This document shows positions 26,206 to 35,414 of a DNA stretch of 64,000 nt, piece after piece. The stretch is from Bradyrhizobium sp. WSM471 (GTDB lineage: Bacteria; Pseudomonadota; Alphaproteobacteria; Rhizobiales; Xanthobacteraceae). The translations under genes and the position numbers were made by a program. Below the pieces are notes generated by a model. It worked only from the letters and a program-made list of their open reading frames with translations, was not told the DNA's origin and ran no database searches. The stretch spans positions 6,770,012 to 6,834,011 of the forward strand of contig NZ_CM001442.1 of NCBI RefSeq assembly GCF_000244915.1, in the 5' to 3' direction. Every line of letters starts with the position of its first letter. The first letter of the stretch is position 1.

Positions 26206-27675
26206 ATGGCATTCAGTTTCCAGGATATCGTCGAAGAAGCGCGGCTGTCGGCGAGGGCGCTGATCGACTACGGCGAGCATTTCTTCAATCCGACGGTACG
26301 ATTGGGGGTCACCGGCCTGTCCCGGGCCGGCAAGACGGTGTTCATCACCGCGCTGATCCACGGCCTCACGCGCGGTGGGCGGTTTCCGGTCTTCGAGGCC
26401 TATTCATCCGGGCGGATCGCGCGGGCGCATCTGGCGCCGCAGCCGGACGACGCCGTGCCGCGCTTTGCCTATGAGAGCCATCTGCGCGCGCTGATCGAGG
26501 AGCGGCGCTGGCCGAACTCGACTGTCGACATCAGCGAGCTCAGGCTCGTCATCGACTACCAGCGCCAGAACGGCGCCGACCGCACGCTGACGCTCGACAT
26601 CGTCGACTATCCCGGCGAGTGGCTGCTCGACCTGCCGCTGCTCCAGAAGAGTTTTGAGCAATGGTCGGCCGAAAGTCTCGCCCTGTCGCGCGAGGCGCCG
26701 CGCGTCCATCTGGCCGCGGACTGGCACGCGCATCTCGCAACGCTCAAACCCGAAGCGCGCGAGGACGAGCAGGCGACGCTCACGGCCGCAAAGCTCTTCA
26801 GGAGCTATTTGCAAGGCTGCCGCGACGAGCGGTTTGCGATGAGCCTGCTGCCGCCCGGCCGCTTCCTGATGCCGGGCAATCTCGCCGATACACCAGCGCT
26901 GACCTTTGCGCCGCTCGACGTGCCCGCAGGCGGCCAGGCGCCGGAGGGATCGCTGTGGGCGATGATGGTACGTCGCTACGAGGCCTACAAGGACGTCGTG
27001 GTGCGGCCGTTCTTCCGTGATCATTTTGCCCGGCTCGATCGCCAGATCGTGCTGGCCGACGCGCTCGCCGCGTTCAACGCCGGCCCCGAAGCGCTGCACG
27101 ATCTCGAAGCCGCACTCGCGGGCATTCTCGACTGCTTCAACATCGGCCGCAGCACGATCCTCTCCGGCCTGTTTCGGCCGCGGATCGACCGCGTGCTGTT
27201 CGCGGCGACCAAGGCCGATCATCTGCATCATTCCAGCCACGACCGGCTCGAGGCCGTGCTGCGCCGCGCCGTCTCGGGAGCCGTTGCGCGCGCGGAAACT
27301 ACCGGCGCGGTGATCGACGTCGTCGCGCTTGCCGCCGTCCGCGCTACCCGCGAGGCGCAGGTTGCGCATGGCCGCGACAAATTGCCGTCGATTTTGGGAA
27401 CGCCGGCCGCAGGCGAAAGCGCCGGCGGCGAGTTCTTCGATGGCAACACCGAGGTGGCAACCTTTCCGGGCGACCTGCCGCTGGATCCCGAACCCCTGTT
27501 CAACGGCACCGACGCGTTCCGCGGGCTCTCGACCGAGGCCGTCGAGAAGAGCGATTTTCGTTTCCTGCGTTTTCGTCCGCCAAAGCTCGAACGCGAGGGG
27601 GACGACCAGCCGGCGCTGCCTCACATCCGCCTCGACCGTGCCTTGCAGTTCCTGATCGGAGACAAATTGTCATGA
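26206..27675 (+). CDS. ycjX: YcjX family P-loop NTPase (DUF463)
   Basis: A protein of 489 residues from the ATG at 26206. The P-loop is GLSRAGKT (residues 37-44) near the N-terminus and IVDYPGEW serves as the Walker B/switch region, both typical of YcjX. Family members are GTP-binding proteins of stress response whose exact role is not settled. The stop codon overlaps the next start by four bases (ATGA), so it is translationally coupled to the YcjF-like membrane protein, a pairing conserved widely in proteobacteria. Confidence 0.9.
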   Translation: MAFSFQDIVEEARLSARALIDYGEHFFNPTVRLGVTGLSRAGKTVFITALIHGLTRGGRFPVFEAYSSGRIARAHLAPQPDDAVPRFAYESHLRALIEERRWPNSTVDISELRLVIDYQRQNGADRTLTLDIVDYPGEWLLDLPLLQKSFEQWSAESLALSREAPRVHLAADWHAHLATLKPEAREDEQATLTAAKLFRSYLQGCRDERFAMSLLPPGRFLMPGNLADTPALTFAPLDVPAGGQAPEGSLWAMMVRRYEAYKDVVVRPFFRDHFARLDRQIVLADALAAFNAGPEALHDLEAALAGILDCFNIGRSTILSGLFRPRIDRVLFAATKADHLHHSSHDRLEAVLRRAVSGAVARAETTGAVIDVVALAAVRATREAQVAHGRDKLPSILGTPAAGESAGGEFFDGNTEVATFPGDLPLDPEPLFNGTDAFRGLSTEAVEKSDFRFLRFRPPKLEREGDDQPALPHIRLDRALQFLIGDKLS

Positions 27676-28700
27676 ACGACCGATCGAAGCCACGGCGGCC
27701 GGCGACGTTCCGGCTCGACGATCCCGGCGTCGTCGTCACCGAGGCCGACGAGACGACCCGGCTCGGCCGCACCACCATCCAGATCACGCCGGAGCCCGAT
27801 CCGGCGAATTTTCCGGTGCCGATCGCAGCGACGCTTCCGGCGCGGCGCGGCTTTCCCTGGGGCACATTGTTCTGGTCCGGCGTTGCCGGGCTGACGCTGC
27901 TCGGGGTCGGGCTCGGCGTCGTCCGTCTGATCGAGGATCTGTTTGCGCGCAGCGAAAGCCTCGGCTTCGTCGGACTGGCGCTTGCCTTCGTCACTGCGCT
28001 TGCGCTCGCGGTGGTGACCGGACGCGAGGCGTTCGGGCTGGCGCGGCTGGCAACGATCGAAAAGCTGCATCAGCGCGCAGCCGCCGTCCTTGCCAGCGAC
28101 GACCGCAAGGAGAGCCGCATCATCGTGCAGGATCTGCTCAAGATCGCGCACCAGAACCCGCAGCTCGCGCGCGCCCGCGCCACGCTGGAAAGCCATGCCG
28201 GCGAGATCATCGACGGCGCCGACATGATCCGGCTCGCCGAGCGCGAATTGATGTCGCCGCTGGACATCGAGGCGCGGCGGCTGGTGTCGTCAGCCGCGCA
28301 AAAGGTCTCGATCGTGACAGCGGTTTCGCCCCGCGCGCTGATCGACGTGTTGTTCGTGTTCGTGGCGTCGCTGAGATTGATACGCCAGCTCGCTTTTCTC
28401 TACGGCGGCCGTCCCGGCGCACTCGGTATGATCCGCCTGCTCCGCCACGTCATCGCCCATCTCGCCATCACCGGCGGCATGGCGGCGAGCGACAGTCTGG
28501 TGCAGCAGATGCTCGGCCATGGGATTGCGGCGAAGCTGTCGCAGCGGCTGGGCGAAGGCATGCTGAATGGATTGCTGACGGCGCGGCTGGGCCTCGCCGC
28601 GATCGACGTCACACGACCGCTGCCGTTCGCGGCCCTGCCGCCGCCGAAGCTGTCGGATCTCGCGACCGATCTTCTGCGGAAGAAGGACGACGAGGAGTAG
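27672..28700 (+). CDS. ycjF: YcjF family membrane protein (DUF697, TIGR01620)
   Basis: A protein of 342 residues. After an Arg/Pro-rich cytoplasmic N-terminus come two hydrophobic helices (about residues 60-80 and 95-115), then a soluble helical part and a third hydrophobic region around GALGMIRLLRHVIAHLAITG, as in DUF697 proteins. It overlaps ycjX by four bases and is expected to anchor or regulate the YcjX GTPase at the inner membrane. The gene is followed by two copies of a palindromic repeat, not by a further gene on this strand. Confidence 0.88.
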   Translation: MNDRSKPRRPATFRLDDPGVVVTEADETTRLGRTTIQITPEPDPANFPVPIAATLPARRGFPWGTLFWSGVAGLTLLGVGLGVVRLIEDLFARSESLGFVGLALAFVTALALAVVTGREAFGLARLATIEKLHQRAAAVLASDDRKESRIIVQDLLKIAHQNPQLARARATLESHAGEIIDGADMIRLAERELMSPLDIEARRLVSSAAQKVSIVTAVSPRALIDVLFVFVASLRLIRQLAFLYGGRPGALGMIRLLRHVIAHLAITGGMAASDSLVQQMLGHGIAAKLSQRLGEGMLNGLLTARLGLAAIDVTRPLPFAALPPPKLSDLATDLLRKKDDEE

Positions 28701-28728
28701 CGTTCTGTTCGCGCGACGCGACCGCTGT

Positions 28729-28880
28729 TCCCTCTCCCCTTGCGGGAGAGGGTGGCTCGCCGCAAAGCGGCGAGACGGGTGAGGGGTTCTCTCCTCGAGT
28801 CCAACTCTCATTCGAATTTGCGGAGAGATACCCCTCATCCGGCGCTTCGCGCCACCTTCTCCCACAAGGGGAGAAGGAAG
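28729..28880. repeat. Palindromic repeat, family B copies 4 (double)
   Basis: CCCTCTCCCCTTGCGGGAGAGGGTGG followed by GCTCGCCGCAAAGCGGCGAG, and then CCCCTCATCCGGCGCTTCGCGCC...CTTCTCCCACAAGGGGAGAAGG. It lies between the convergent ycjF and glycosyltransferase genes. Confidence 0.8.
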
Positions 28881-28892
28881 AAGGCCGCCTTG

Positions 28893-30458
28893 CTATGCGA
28901 GCGTACGTCGCTCGAATTCTCCCGCCAGCACGCGCCACTGGAACAGCGGCGAGTCCTTCGGTGGTGAAAGCTCCGGAGTCCAGCCGGTGAGCTTTTCCAG
29001 CGTGTACGTGTCCATCACGAGTCCGCGCCAGCGGCGCTCGACCTGACCGAGCGGCTCGCGCCTGGCGGGGATGTTCTCCCACAGCGGCGAGCGGTTGTCT
29101 GGCTCGCGCCCAACATAAATGCCGGCGTGGCCCTTGATCCGATCCATGCCGGGATCACGAAAATCCTGGAAGCGGCCGCGCTCGTTGATCTCGATCACGG
29201 GCACGCGGCCCCTGAACAGCCAGCGCATCATGGCATAGGTGCGGTAGTCCGTGGTTGCGATCCAGGTCGCGCCGGTCTCGTCCAATGCGGCCTGTGCGCG
29301 CGCGGCGACCTGCTCGTAACCGGACTCGGCACCGATCGGATCGATCTTGCCGAGCAAATTCCAGGGCGCGGCGACGTAGTAGAGGAACACGATGACGACA
29401 AAGGCGATGCCCGAGACCACCGCCGTGTTGGCCCAGAACAGCGCCGACCTGAGCATCCGCGCCGATCTTCCTTCGCGCGACAGCATGGTGAGGTTGACAG
29501 CGGCGGCGGCGAAACCGACCGGCCACATGAACATCGGCCAAGTGTCGCCGACGCGGAGGGTCAGGGATTTCAAGAGGAAATAGAGAAACGGCACCAGCAC
29601 CGCGGTCGACAGCAAAATCGCGACCGGCTCGCGCGTGCGATAGCCGCGCCACGCCGTCAGCACCACCCCCGTCAGCACCACCGGCAGCATGACGAAGCCG
29701 ACCAGTCCGAATTGCAGGCCGATGTAATCGCCGAAGGTGCGGAGCGAGATGCCGTAGCTGGTGGTGGCACGCACACCCTGGAAGCGGATCGCGGCCCAGT
29801 CGTGCTGCACGTTCCAGATCAGGACGGGCGAGAATACGGCAATTGCGATCAGGACCGCGAGATACGGATAGGGGCTGCGCAGCCAGCGCCAGCGCCAATC
29901 CGGCACCAGCAGAAAGGCGGCAACCGCCGGCGCGAACATGATCACGGTGAATTTCGACAGCATCGCCAGCCCGGCGAACAGGCCGGCCGCGAGCCACCAG
30001 CAGCCGTCGCCGCCCTGCGCAAGCCGCACCAGGCACCACATCATCGCCACCGCAAGCGGGATCATGGCGACATCGGGCGCGACCTTCGCCATCAGCAGCC
30101 CGTAATAGAGCGCGGCCTCCGGCATCAGCACCGCGAGCACGACGGCGCGCATGTCGTGGGTGAGGCGGCGAACGATATCGGCGAGCAGGAGCTGCGTCAC
30201 CAGCATCGCGACGATGCCGCCAAAGCGCACACCGAGCGTGGTGTCGCCGAAGATCGCGGTGCCGAACCGGATCAGCCAGGCGATGCCGGGAGGATGATCC
30301 AGGAAGCTGAGCGCCGTCTCCCGCGACCAGGTCCAGTAATAGGCCTCGTCCGTGCGCAGCTCGATGGCCGAGGCGTAGACGATGCGCAGCAGCGTCATCG
30401 CGGCGATGATTACCGCGGCCATGACGAGCGGCCGGCGCGCCGCGCCGGCGGGGGGCAT
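28893..30458 (-). CDS. ArnT-like polytopic glycosyltransferase (GT39/GT83 type)
   Basis: About 521 residues from the ATG at 30458; a GTG at 30482 is an alternative, and neither has a strong ribosome binding site. The protein is highly hydrophobic with about ten to twelve helices. The first periplasmic loop holds RTDEAYYWTWS followed by LSFLDHPPG, the conserved DE motif and aromatic residues of polyprenyl-phosphate-sugar transferases. These enzymes move a sugar from a lipid carrier to lipid A, protein or another acceptor on the periplasmic face. The soluble C-terminus (about 120 residues) may bind the acceptor. It is not part of an operon here. Confidence 0.85.
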   Translation of the reverse strand: MPPAGAARRPLVMAAVIIAAMTLLRIVYASAIELRTDEAYYWTWSRETALSFLDHPPGIAWLIRFGTAIFGDTTLGVRFGGIVAMLVTQLLLADIVRRLTHDMRAVVLAVLMPEAALYYGLLMAKVAPDVAMIPLAVAMMWCLVRLAQGGDGCWWLAAGLFAGLAMLSKFTVIMFAPAVAAFLLVPDWRWRWLRSPYPYLAVLIAIAVFSPVLIWNVQHDWAAIRFQGVRATTSYGISLRTFGDYIGLQFGLVGFVMLPVVLTGVVLTAWRGYRTREPVAILLSTAVLVPFLYFLLKSLTLRVGDTWPMFMWPVGFAAAAVNLTMLSREGRSARMLRSALFWANTAVVSGIAFVVIVFLYYVAAPWNLLGKIDPIGAESGYEQVAARAQAALDETGATWIATTDYRTYAMMRWLFRGRVPVIEINERGRFQDFRDPGMDRIKGHAGIYVGREPDNRSPLWENIPARREPLGQVERRWRGLVMDTYTLEKLTGWTPELSPPKDSPLFQWRVLAGEFERRTLA

Positions 30459-30537
30459 CGTGATGTCGGGAGCTGTCGTCACGGCGGCGCTTTTCGCCAA
30501 CCTGGGAGGGGGAGTCAATGTGGGGGGAAGAAACCTG

Positions 30538-30692
30538 TCGTCCCGGGGCGCGACGCAGTCGCGAGCCCGGGACCCATAACCACAGGGAGTGGTGTGGCGC
30601 GAGCTGATCACCACGAGTCGTCGCCAAACCCGGTCCTGTGGCTATGGGTCCCGGATCTGCGCGCGCCCAAGGGCGCGCTTGTCCGGGACGAC
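30538..30692. repeat. Palindromic repeat, family E copy 1
   Basis: GTCGTCCCGGGGCGCGACGC...GCGAGCCCGGGACCCATA and CTATGGGTCCCGG...GCGCGCCCAAGGGCGCGC...TCCGGGACGAC. It fills about half of the 336-base gap between the divergent glycosyltransferase and cyclase genes; the rest shows no clear feature. Confidence 0.85.
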
Positions 30693-30794
30693 AATGGAGT
30701 GATTCCTGCCGCGGATGTGATCCCGCGAACCGATCGAGCCCGGAATTAAACGCGGCGCTGGCTGTTCTCCTTCATGAACTGATACAACAGAATC

Positions 30795-32528
30795 ATGGCC
30801 GCAACCGCATCCACCCGATTTTCCGAGCTTTCCCGCGCCATCAGCTTGCGCCAGGTGCGGCTGGTCTGCGGCGTCATCCTGTTCGCCTATGTGGTCAGCC
30901 ATTTCCTCAACCATGCACTCGGCAACATCTCGGTCGATGCCATGGAGATCGGGGTCACCTACCACACGCTGTTCTGGCAGTTCCTGCCGGTTGCGATCGT
31001 GTTCTACACGGCGGCGCTGACGCATATGGGGCTCGGCATCTATGCACTGTATCAGCGCCGGCAGTTCCGCTGGCGGACGGTCGAGCCGCTGCAGCTCGTG
31101 CTGGGCTTGAGCATCCCCGCGCTGGTCATGGCGCATGTGATCGGGGTGCGGCTCGGCCAGACGCTTTACGGACACCAGAAACTCTATCCGCAGGAACTCT
31201 ATCTGTTCTTCGTCGCGTCGAACCGTATCTGGACCATGACGGTCCTGCTTCTCATCGCCTGGGTGCACGGCTGCATCGGCATCTATTTCTGGCTTCGCCT
31301 CAAACCGTTCTTCACGCGCGCGGCGCCCTATCTGCTCGCGGCGGCCGTGCTGATCCCGACGCTGTCGCTGCTGGGTGTCTACCAGGGTGGCCGCAGCGTC
31401 GAGGTCGAGGCCGACGACGGGGAATGGCGGACGCACAATCTCACGCGCCGCCAGGTCGGCACGGCGGCCGAGGCCACGACGCTCGACCGCATCACCGGCG
31501 GCCTTACCGCCGGTTATCTCGGATTGCTCGCCTTGGCGCTGGCCGCACGCGGCGTACGGGCCTTGCGCGAACGACGCGGTGGCATGATCGCGCTGTCCTA
31601 CGGCAACGGCAAGACGGTGCGCGTCCCCAAGGGCCTCTCCGTGCTGGAGGCGAGCCTGCGCCACAATGTGCCGCATGCCAGCGTCTGCGGTGGCCGCGCC
31701 CGCTGCTCGACCTGCCGCATCCGCATCATCGGCGATCACGGCGCCCTGCCCGAGCCGTCGCAGCGCGAGGCGTTCGTGCTGACCCGTGTCGGCACCAGCG
31801 ACCCCTCGATCAGGCTCGCCTGCCAGCTGCGGCCGACGTCGGATCTCTCCTTCTTCCAGCTCTTCACCGCGCATACCCTGACGGCGAGCTCGCAGGCCTC
31901 GACGCCCGCCAGAATCGGCCAGGAGCGCTATCTCGTCAGCCTGTTCGTGGACATGCGCGGCTCGACGCAGCTCGCCGAGAAGCGGCTGCCGTTCGACACC
32001 GTCTTCATCGTCAACCGCTTCCTCGGCGCCGTCTCGCAGGCGGTCATCGAGAATGGCGGCCAGCCAAACCAGTTCGTCGGCGACGGCATGCTGGCGCTGT
32101 TCGGACTGAGCGCCGATCCGCAAGAAGCCTGCCGGCAGGCGCTGAAGGCCGCAGCCGGCATTGCCGTGCATATCGACGAGCTCAACGAGCTCCTGAGCCA
32201 CGATCTGCGCCAACCGATCCGCTTCGGCATCGGCATCCACGGCGGCGAGGTCATCATCGGCGACATCGGCTATCGCGATCACATCGTCTTCACGGCGCTG
32301 GGCGATGCCGTCAACGTCGCGGCCCGGCTCCAGGACATGACCAAGACACTGGCCTGCGAAGCGGTCGTGTCGGAGGAAGTCCGCCGCACCGCCGGCCTTG
32401 CCGAGGATGCGCTGCCACAGCAGGAGGTCCCGATCCGCGGCCGCGACGAACCGATGGCCGTGCGCGTCGTCGCGGACGCCAGGGAGCTGTCGGCGCTCGT
32501 CGACCACGGCGAACGCGTCGCGGCGTAA
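30795..32528 (+). CDS. cyaC: CyaC-like redox-controlled adenylate cyclase
   Basis: A protein of 577 residues with three parts. Residues 20-255 form a six-helix membrane domain like the anchor of diheme succinate:quinone oxidoreductase; His36, His77, His114 and His158, one per helix, are good heme b ligands. Residues 262-350 form a plant-type 2Fe-2S domain with Cys298, Cys304, Cys307 and Cys343. Residues 378-565 are a class III cyclase domain with metal-binding Asp386 (FVDMRGST) and FVGDGMLALFG. This is the architecture of Sinorhizobium meliloti CyaC, whose activity follows the quinone redox state. It probably makes cAMP. The start is the only good ATG, though its ribosome binding site is weak. 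Confidence 0.88.
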   Translation: MAATASTRFSELSRAISLRQVRLVCGVILFAYVVSHFLNHALGNISVDAMEIGVTYHTLFWQFLPVAIVFYTAALTHMGLGIYALYQRRQFRWRTVEPLQLVLGLSIPALVMAHVIGVRLGQTLYGHQKLYPQELYLFFVASNRIWTMTVLLLIAWVHGCIGIYFWLRLKPFFTRAAPYLLAAAVLIPTLSLLGVYQGGRSVEVEADDGEWRTHNLTRRQVGTAAEATTLDRITGGLTAGYLGLLALALAARGVRALRERRGGMIALSYGNGKTVRVPKGLSVLEASLRHNVPHASVCGGRARCSTCRIRIIGDHGALPEPSQREAFVLTRVGTSDPSIRLACQLRPTSDLSFFQLFTAHTLTASSQASTPARIGQERYLVSLFVDMRGSTQLAEKRLPFDTVFIVNRFLGAVSQAVIENGGQPNQFVGDGMLALFGLSADPQEACRQALKAAAGIAVHIDELNELLSHDLRQPIRFGIGIHGGEVIIGDIGYRDHIVFTALGDAVNVAARLQDMTKTLACEAVVSEEVRRTAGLAEDALPQQEVPIRGRDEPMAVRVVADARELSALVDHGERVAA

Positions 32529-32549
32529 GGCGGCCACTGAGGCGGAGCG

Positions 32550-32668
32550 CTCCCTCTCCCGCTTGCGGGAGAGGGTCGGGGAGAGGGTGTCTCCGCAACG
32601 GGACAATCCCCCAGAGGAGAAAACCCTCACCCGCACCTTCGGCGCGACCTCTCCCGCAAGCGGGAGAG
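32550..32668. repeat. Palindromic repeat, family B copy 5
   Basis: CTCCCTCTCCCGCTTGCGGGAGAGGG and CCCTCACCCGCACC...GCGACCTCTCCCGCAAGCGGGAGAGG. It occupies the first part of a 324-base gap between cyaC and sorA. The remainder of the gap shows no clear promoter, only GGGAGGAG before the sorA start. Confidence 0.85.
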
Positions 32669-32852
32669 GTGCACCGTCGTCGCGGCTACGGCTCGGCTCA
32701 ATCTCCTTGCAAGCGAAACACCGGCTTGCTGCAACGCAGCGGCATGGGCTTGCTGCGAAAGCACGAATTGACTTCAACTGAGTCGTTGCGACACATGGAC
32801 GCGAGATGGCGGTGATGACCGCCATCAACGAAAAGCTCCGGGAGGAGACCAC

Positions 32853-34052
32853 ATGTTCGATCGACGCGACCTGCTCAAAGGAGCGGGCTTTGCTGCTGCT
32901 GCGGCTGCAATGAGCCCGACCAAAGCGCTGGCACTCGACACCGTCACCCTGCCCTTCGCCAATGGCGAACGTCCCTTGGTGAAATATCCGCAGAAGCGGC
33001 CGATGATCGGCCTGACCAGCCGCCCGCCGCAGCTCGAGACGCCGTTCGCGGTGTTCAACGACGGCCCGATCACGCCGAATAACGCGTTCTTCGTGCGCTA
33101 TCACCTTTCCGACCTGCCCTACAACATCGACCCCGACAAGTTCACGCTCGAGGTCAAGGGCAAGGTCGACAAGCCGCTGAAGCTGTCGCTGAAGGACATA
33201 AGGAAGATGAAGGCGACCGAGATCGTCGCCGTCAACCAGTGCTCCGGCAACAGCCGCGGCTTCCTGGATCCGCGCGTCGCCGGCGGCCAGCTCGCCAACG
33301 GCGCGATGGGCAATGCGCGCTGGCGCGGCGTACCGTTGAAGGCCGTGCTGGCGATGGCGGGCGTGCAGAGCGGCGCCAAGCAAGTCACCTTCAACGGCAT
33401 GGACGGTCCGGTCAGCGACAAGACGCCCGATTTCGTCAAGGCGCTCGATATCGATCATGCCAGCGACGGCGAGGTGATGCTGGCCTATGGCATGAACGGC
33501 GAGGACCTGCCGTTCCTCAACGGCTTTCCGCTCCGCCTGATCGTGCCCGGCTATTACGGCACCTACTGGGTCAAGCACCTCAACGAGATCACCGTCGTCG
33601 ACAATGTCTATGACGGCTTCTGGATGAAGTCGGCCTATCGTATTCCGGACACGCCGAACAATGCGATCGAGCCGGGCACCGCGCCGAAGGCGACGATCCC
33701 GATCAACCGCTTCACCATCCGTTCCTTCATCACCAGCGTTCCCGACGGAGCCAAGCTGAAAGCAGGCGGCACCACGCTGCGCGGCATCGCCTTCGACGGC
33801 GGCAAGGGCATCAAGGAGGTCGCGGTCTCCACTGACGGCGGCAAGACCTGGACCGGCGCCAAGCTCGGCAAGGATCTCGGCAAATACTCATTCCGCGAAT
33901 GGACGCTGCCGGTGAAGCTCGCGGCGGGCTCCCACGAGCTCAAGGTGCGCGCCACCGGCAATGGCGGCGAAACCCAGCCGGATACGCCGCGCTGGAATCC
34001 GGCGGGTTACTTGCGCAACGTCGTCGAAACCGTCCGCGTCACCGTGGCTTGA
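32853..34052 (+). CDS. sorA: SorA-type sulfite dehydrogenase, molybdenum subunit
   Basis: A protein of 399 residues with a twin-arginine signal (DRRDLLKGAGFAAAAAA, residues 3-19). The molybdopterin-binding sulfite oxidase fold is seen from FFVRYHLSDLP, the molybdenum ligand Cys130 in VNQCSGNSRG, and GYYGTYWVKHLNEI; the C-terminal Mo-co dimerisation domain starts near residue 285. It oxidises sulfite to sulfate in the periplasm after folding with cofactor in the cytoplasm. A c-type cytochrome gene follows after 11 bases, the expected electron acceptor SorB. Related enzymes of the SoxC group are possible but have other neighbours. Confidence 0.9.
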   Translation: MFDRRDLLKGAGFAAAAAAMSPTKALALDTVTLPFANGERPLVKYPQKRPMIGLTSRPPQLETPFAVFNDGPITPNNAFFVRYHLSDLPYNIDPDKFTLEVKGKVDKPLKLSLKDIRKMKATEIVAVNQCSGNSRGFLDPRVAGGQLANGAMGNARWRGVPLKAVLAMAGVQSGAKQVTFNGMDGPVSDKTPDFVKALDIDHASDGEVMLAYGMNGEDLPFLNGFPLRLIVPGYYGTYWVKHLNEITVVDNVYDGFWMKSAYRIPDTPNNAIEPGTAPKATIPINRFTIRSFITSVPDGAKLKAGGTTLRGIAFDGGKGIKEVAVSTDGGKTWTGAKLGKDLGKYSFREWTLPVKLAAGSHELKVRATGNGGETQPDTPRWNPAGYLRNVVETVRVTVA

Positions 34053-34063
34053 GGGGAACGATC

Positions 34064-34372
34064 ATGCAGCGCACCGTTTTCCTCGCCATCACGCTCGCCC
34101 TCGCCGCATTGGTGGGTTCGGCACTTGCAGCACCGGTCAATTACAAGACCCCCGATGAGGTCGCGGCGTTCAAGCCCGGGCCCAATCTCGAAGTGGTTCA
34201 GGGCAATTGCACGGCCTGCCACTCGTCCGACTACATCAACACGCAGCCGCCGATGAAGGACAAGAAAGGTTTCTGGCAGGCCGAGGTGACCAAGATGATC
34301 AAGGTCTATGGCGCCCCCATCGACGATGCCGATGTCGGCAAGATCGTCGATTATCTGGCCGCGACTTATTGA
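34064..34372 (+). CDS. sorB: SorB-type cytochrome c, electron acceptor of sulfite dehydrogenase
   Basis: A protein of 102 residues with a Sec signal peptide (cleavage likely after LAA). One heme motif, CTACH (Cys49, Cys52, His53), and a methionine in QPPMKDKKGFW that can be the distal ligand. It takes electrons from SorA and hands them to the respiratory chain in the periplasm. The short spacing from sorA and GGGG before the start indicate one transcript. The length is typical for SorB. The following region up to the cold shock gene has no further open frame. Confidence 0.88.
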   Translation: MQRTVFLAITLALAALVGSALAAPVNYKTPDEVAAFKPGPNLEVVQGNCTACHSSDYINTQPPMKDKKGFWQAEVTKMIKVYGAPIDDADVGKIVDYLAATY

Positions 34373-34579
34373 GGATGGCGCGCGGTGCGCGGACCAAGTG
34401 ACCGCGAAACGGGCAAATCCGGCAAAAACGCCGCGAAGTTGAGCGGAATTCGGCGAAATGCAGATGTGGTTTGAGCTACCAAGCCAGCCACATTCCGCGT
34501 ATCGTATTAGGACCGAACCGGCCGGTTGGCGGGGACTGGCGGTTCGAGATCTCGGAGGAAGACCCGCGGAGAAGTCGTG

Positions 34580-34780
34580 ATGGCTAAAGGTACGGTCAAG
34601 TGGTTCAACCCGACGAAGGGTTATGGATTTATCCAGCCTGCGTCGGGCGGCAAGGATGTGTTCGTGCATATCTCGGCAGTGCAGAAAGCCGGTCTGTCGT
34701 CCCTGAACGAAGGACAGACGGTGGAGTATGAAGAGATCGCAAACCGAGGCAAAAGCTCCGCAGAGAACCTCAAAGTATAA
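34580..34780 (+). CDS. CspA family cold shock protein
   Basis: A protein of 66 residues, one cold shock domain. RNP1-like KGYGFI and RNP2-like VFVHIS bind single-stranded RNA or DNA. The ATG at 34580 is preceded by GGAGAAG. An untranslated leader of over 100 bases upstream (from about 34460) is GC-rich and could fold as in other cold shock mRNAs. The protein acts as an RNA chaperone in the cytoplasm; genomes of this group hold several paralogues, so cold induction is not certain for this copy. Confidence 0.93.
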   Translation: MAKGTVKWFNPTKGYGFIQPASGGKDVFVHISAVQKAGLSSLNEGQTVEYEEIANRGKSSAENLKV

Positions 34781-34818
34781 GCCCGCCGGCTTTTGCTAAC
34801 TCCCGGATCAATCCGGGA
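34779..34818 (+). terminator. Possible terminator and hairpin after the cold shock gene
   Basis: AAGCC-CGCC-GGCTT followed by TT directly overlaps the stop codon end, and TCCCGGAT-CA-ATCCGGGA (34801-34818) is a perfect 8-bp hairpin just downstream. The U-tract is short, so termination is uncertain. Confidence 0.35.
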
Positions 34819-34950
34819 CCCGGGCCAAGAAAATTTCAGAAGACGGTCAGTGCATTCGACGACAGGCGTTGCGATTGCACACGGAGAACTATTTGCCCGT
34901 GAAGACCGCCCGTTCGACGCCACAGCAACGACAATCGCGACGGCATTTCG

Positions 34951-35412
34951 TTAGTCCACCGGCAATGGTGCGTCGCGCTTGATCTCTTCCATCACCGCAT
35001 AGGTTCGCGTTTCGCGCACGCCCGGCATCGACAGCAAGGTCTCGCCGAGGAAACGTCGATACGCGGTCATGTCTGCCAGCCGCGCCTTCACAAGATAGTC
35101 GAAGCCGCCGGCAACCATGTGACACTCCAGCACTTCGGGCGCGAGTTTCACCGCGCGGGCAAAACGCTCGAAATTGTCGGGCGTGGTCTTGTCGAGCAGC
35201 ACCTCCACGAACACCAGGAGCCCGAGGCCGAGCCGGTGCGGGTTGAGCCGCGCGCCATAGCCTTCGATGAAGCCCTCTCGCTGCAAACGCTTCAGCCGCT
35301 CGCCGATCGAGGTCGGCGACAGCCCGATGCGCTCCGCGAGCTCGACATTGGCGATTCGCCCGTCTTGCTGCAAAATCGAGAGGATTTTCCGGTCGGTTCG
35401 ATCTAATTCCAT
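34951..35412 (-). CDS. putR: Lrp/AsnC family regulator, PutR-like
   Basis: A protein of 153 residues. The N-terminal helix-turn-helix (DRTDRKILSILQQDGRIAN, then SPTSIGERLKRLQREG) is followed by a RAM domain (VFVEVLLDKTTPDNF and HMVAGGFDYLVKARLADM) that binds an amino acid. The gene is divergent from putA with 114 bases between, the arrangement of PutR in alphaproteobacteria, which activates putA in response to proline. The target site is probably a direct repeat found in the shared region. The symbol is by context and family. Confidence 0.85.
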   Translation of the reverse strand: MELDRTDRKILSILQQDGRIANVELAERIGLSPTSIGERLKRLQREGFIEGYGARLNPHRLGLGLLVFVEVLLDKTTPDNFERFARAVKLAPEVLECHMVAGGFDYLVKARLADMTAYRRFLGETLLSMPGVRETRTYAVMEEIKRDAPLPVD

Positions 35413-35414
35413 AT

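Noticed and set aside
29127..30749. Open frame of about 540 codons antisense to the glycosyltransferase
   Set aside because: The glycosyltransferase frame has membrane helices and the RTDEAYYW motif; the antisense frame is Arg/His/Asp-rich without structure.
30642..33578. Very long open frame on the minus strand (about 980 codons) spanning cyaC and part of sorA
   Set aside because: It is antisense to two well-conserved genes, its product is rich in Arg/Gly/His/Asp with no family motif, and it crosses two palindromic repeats; it reflects high GC at third codon positions.
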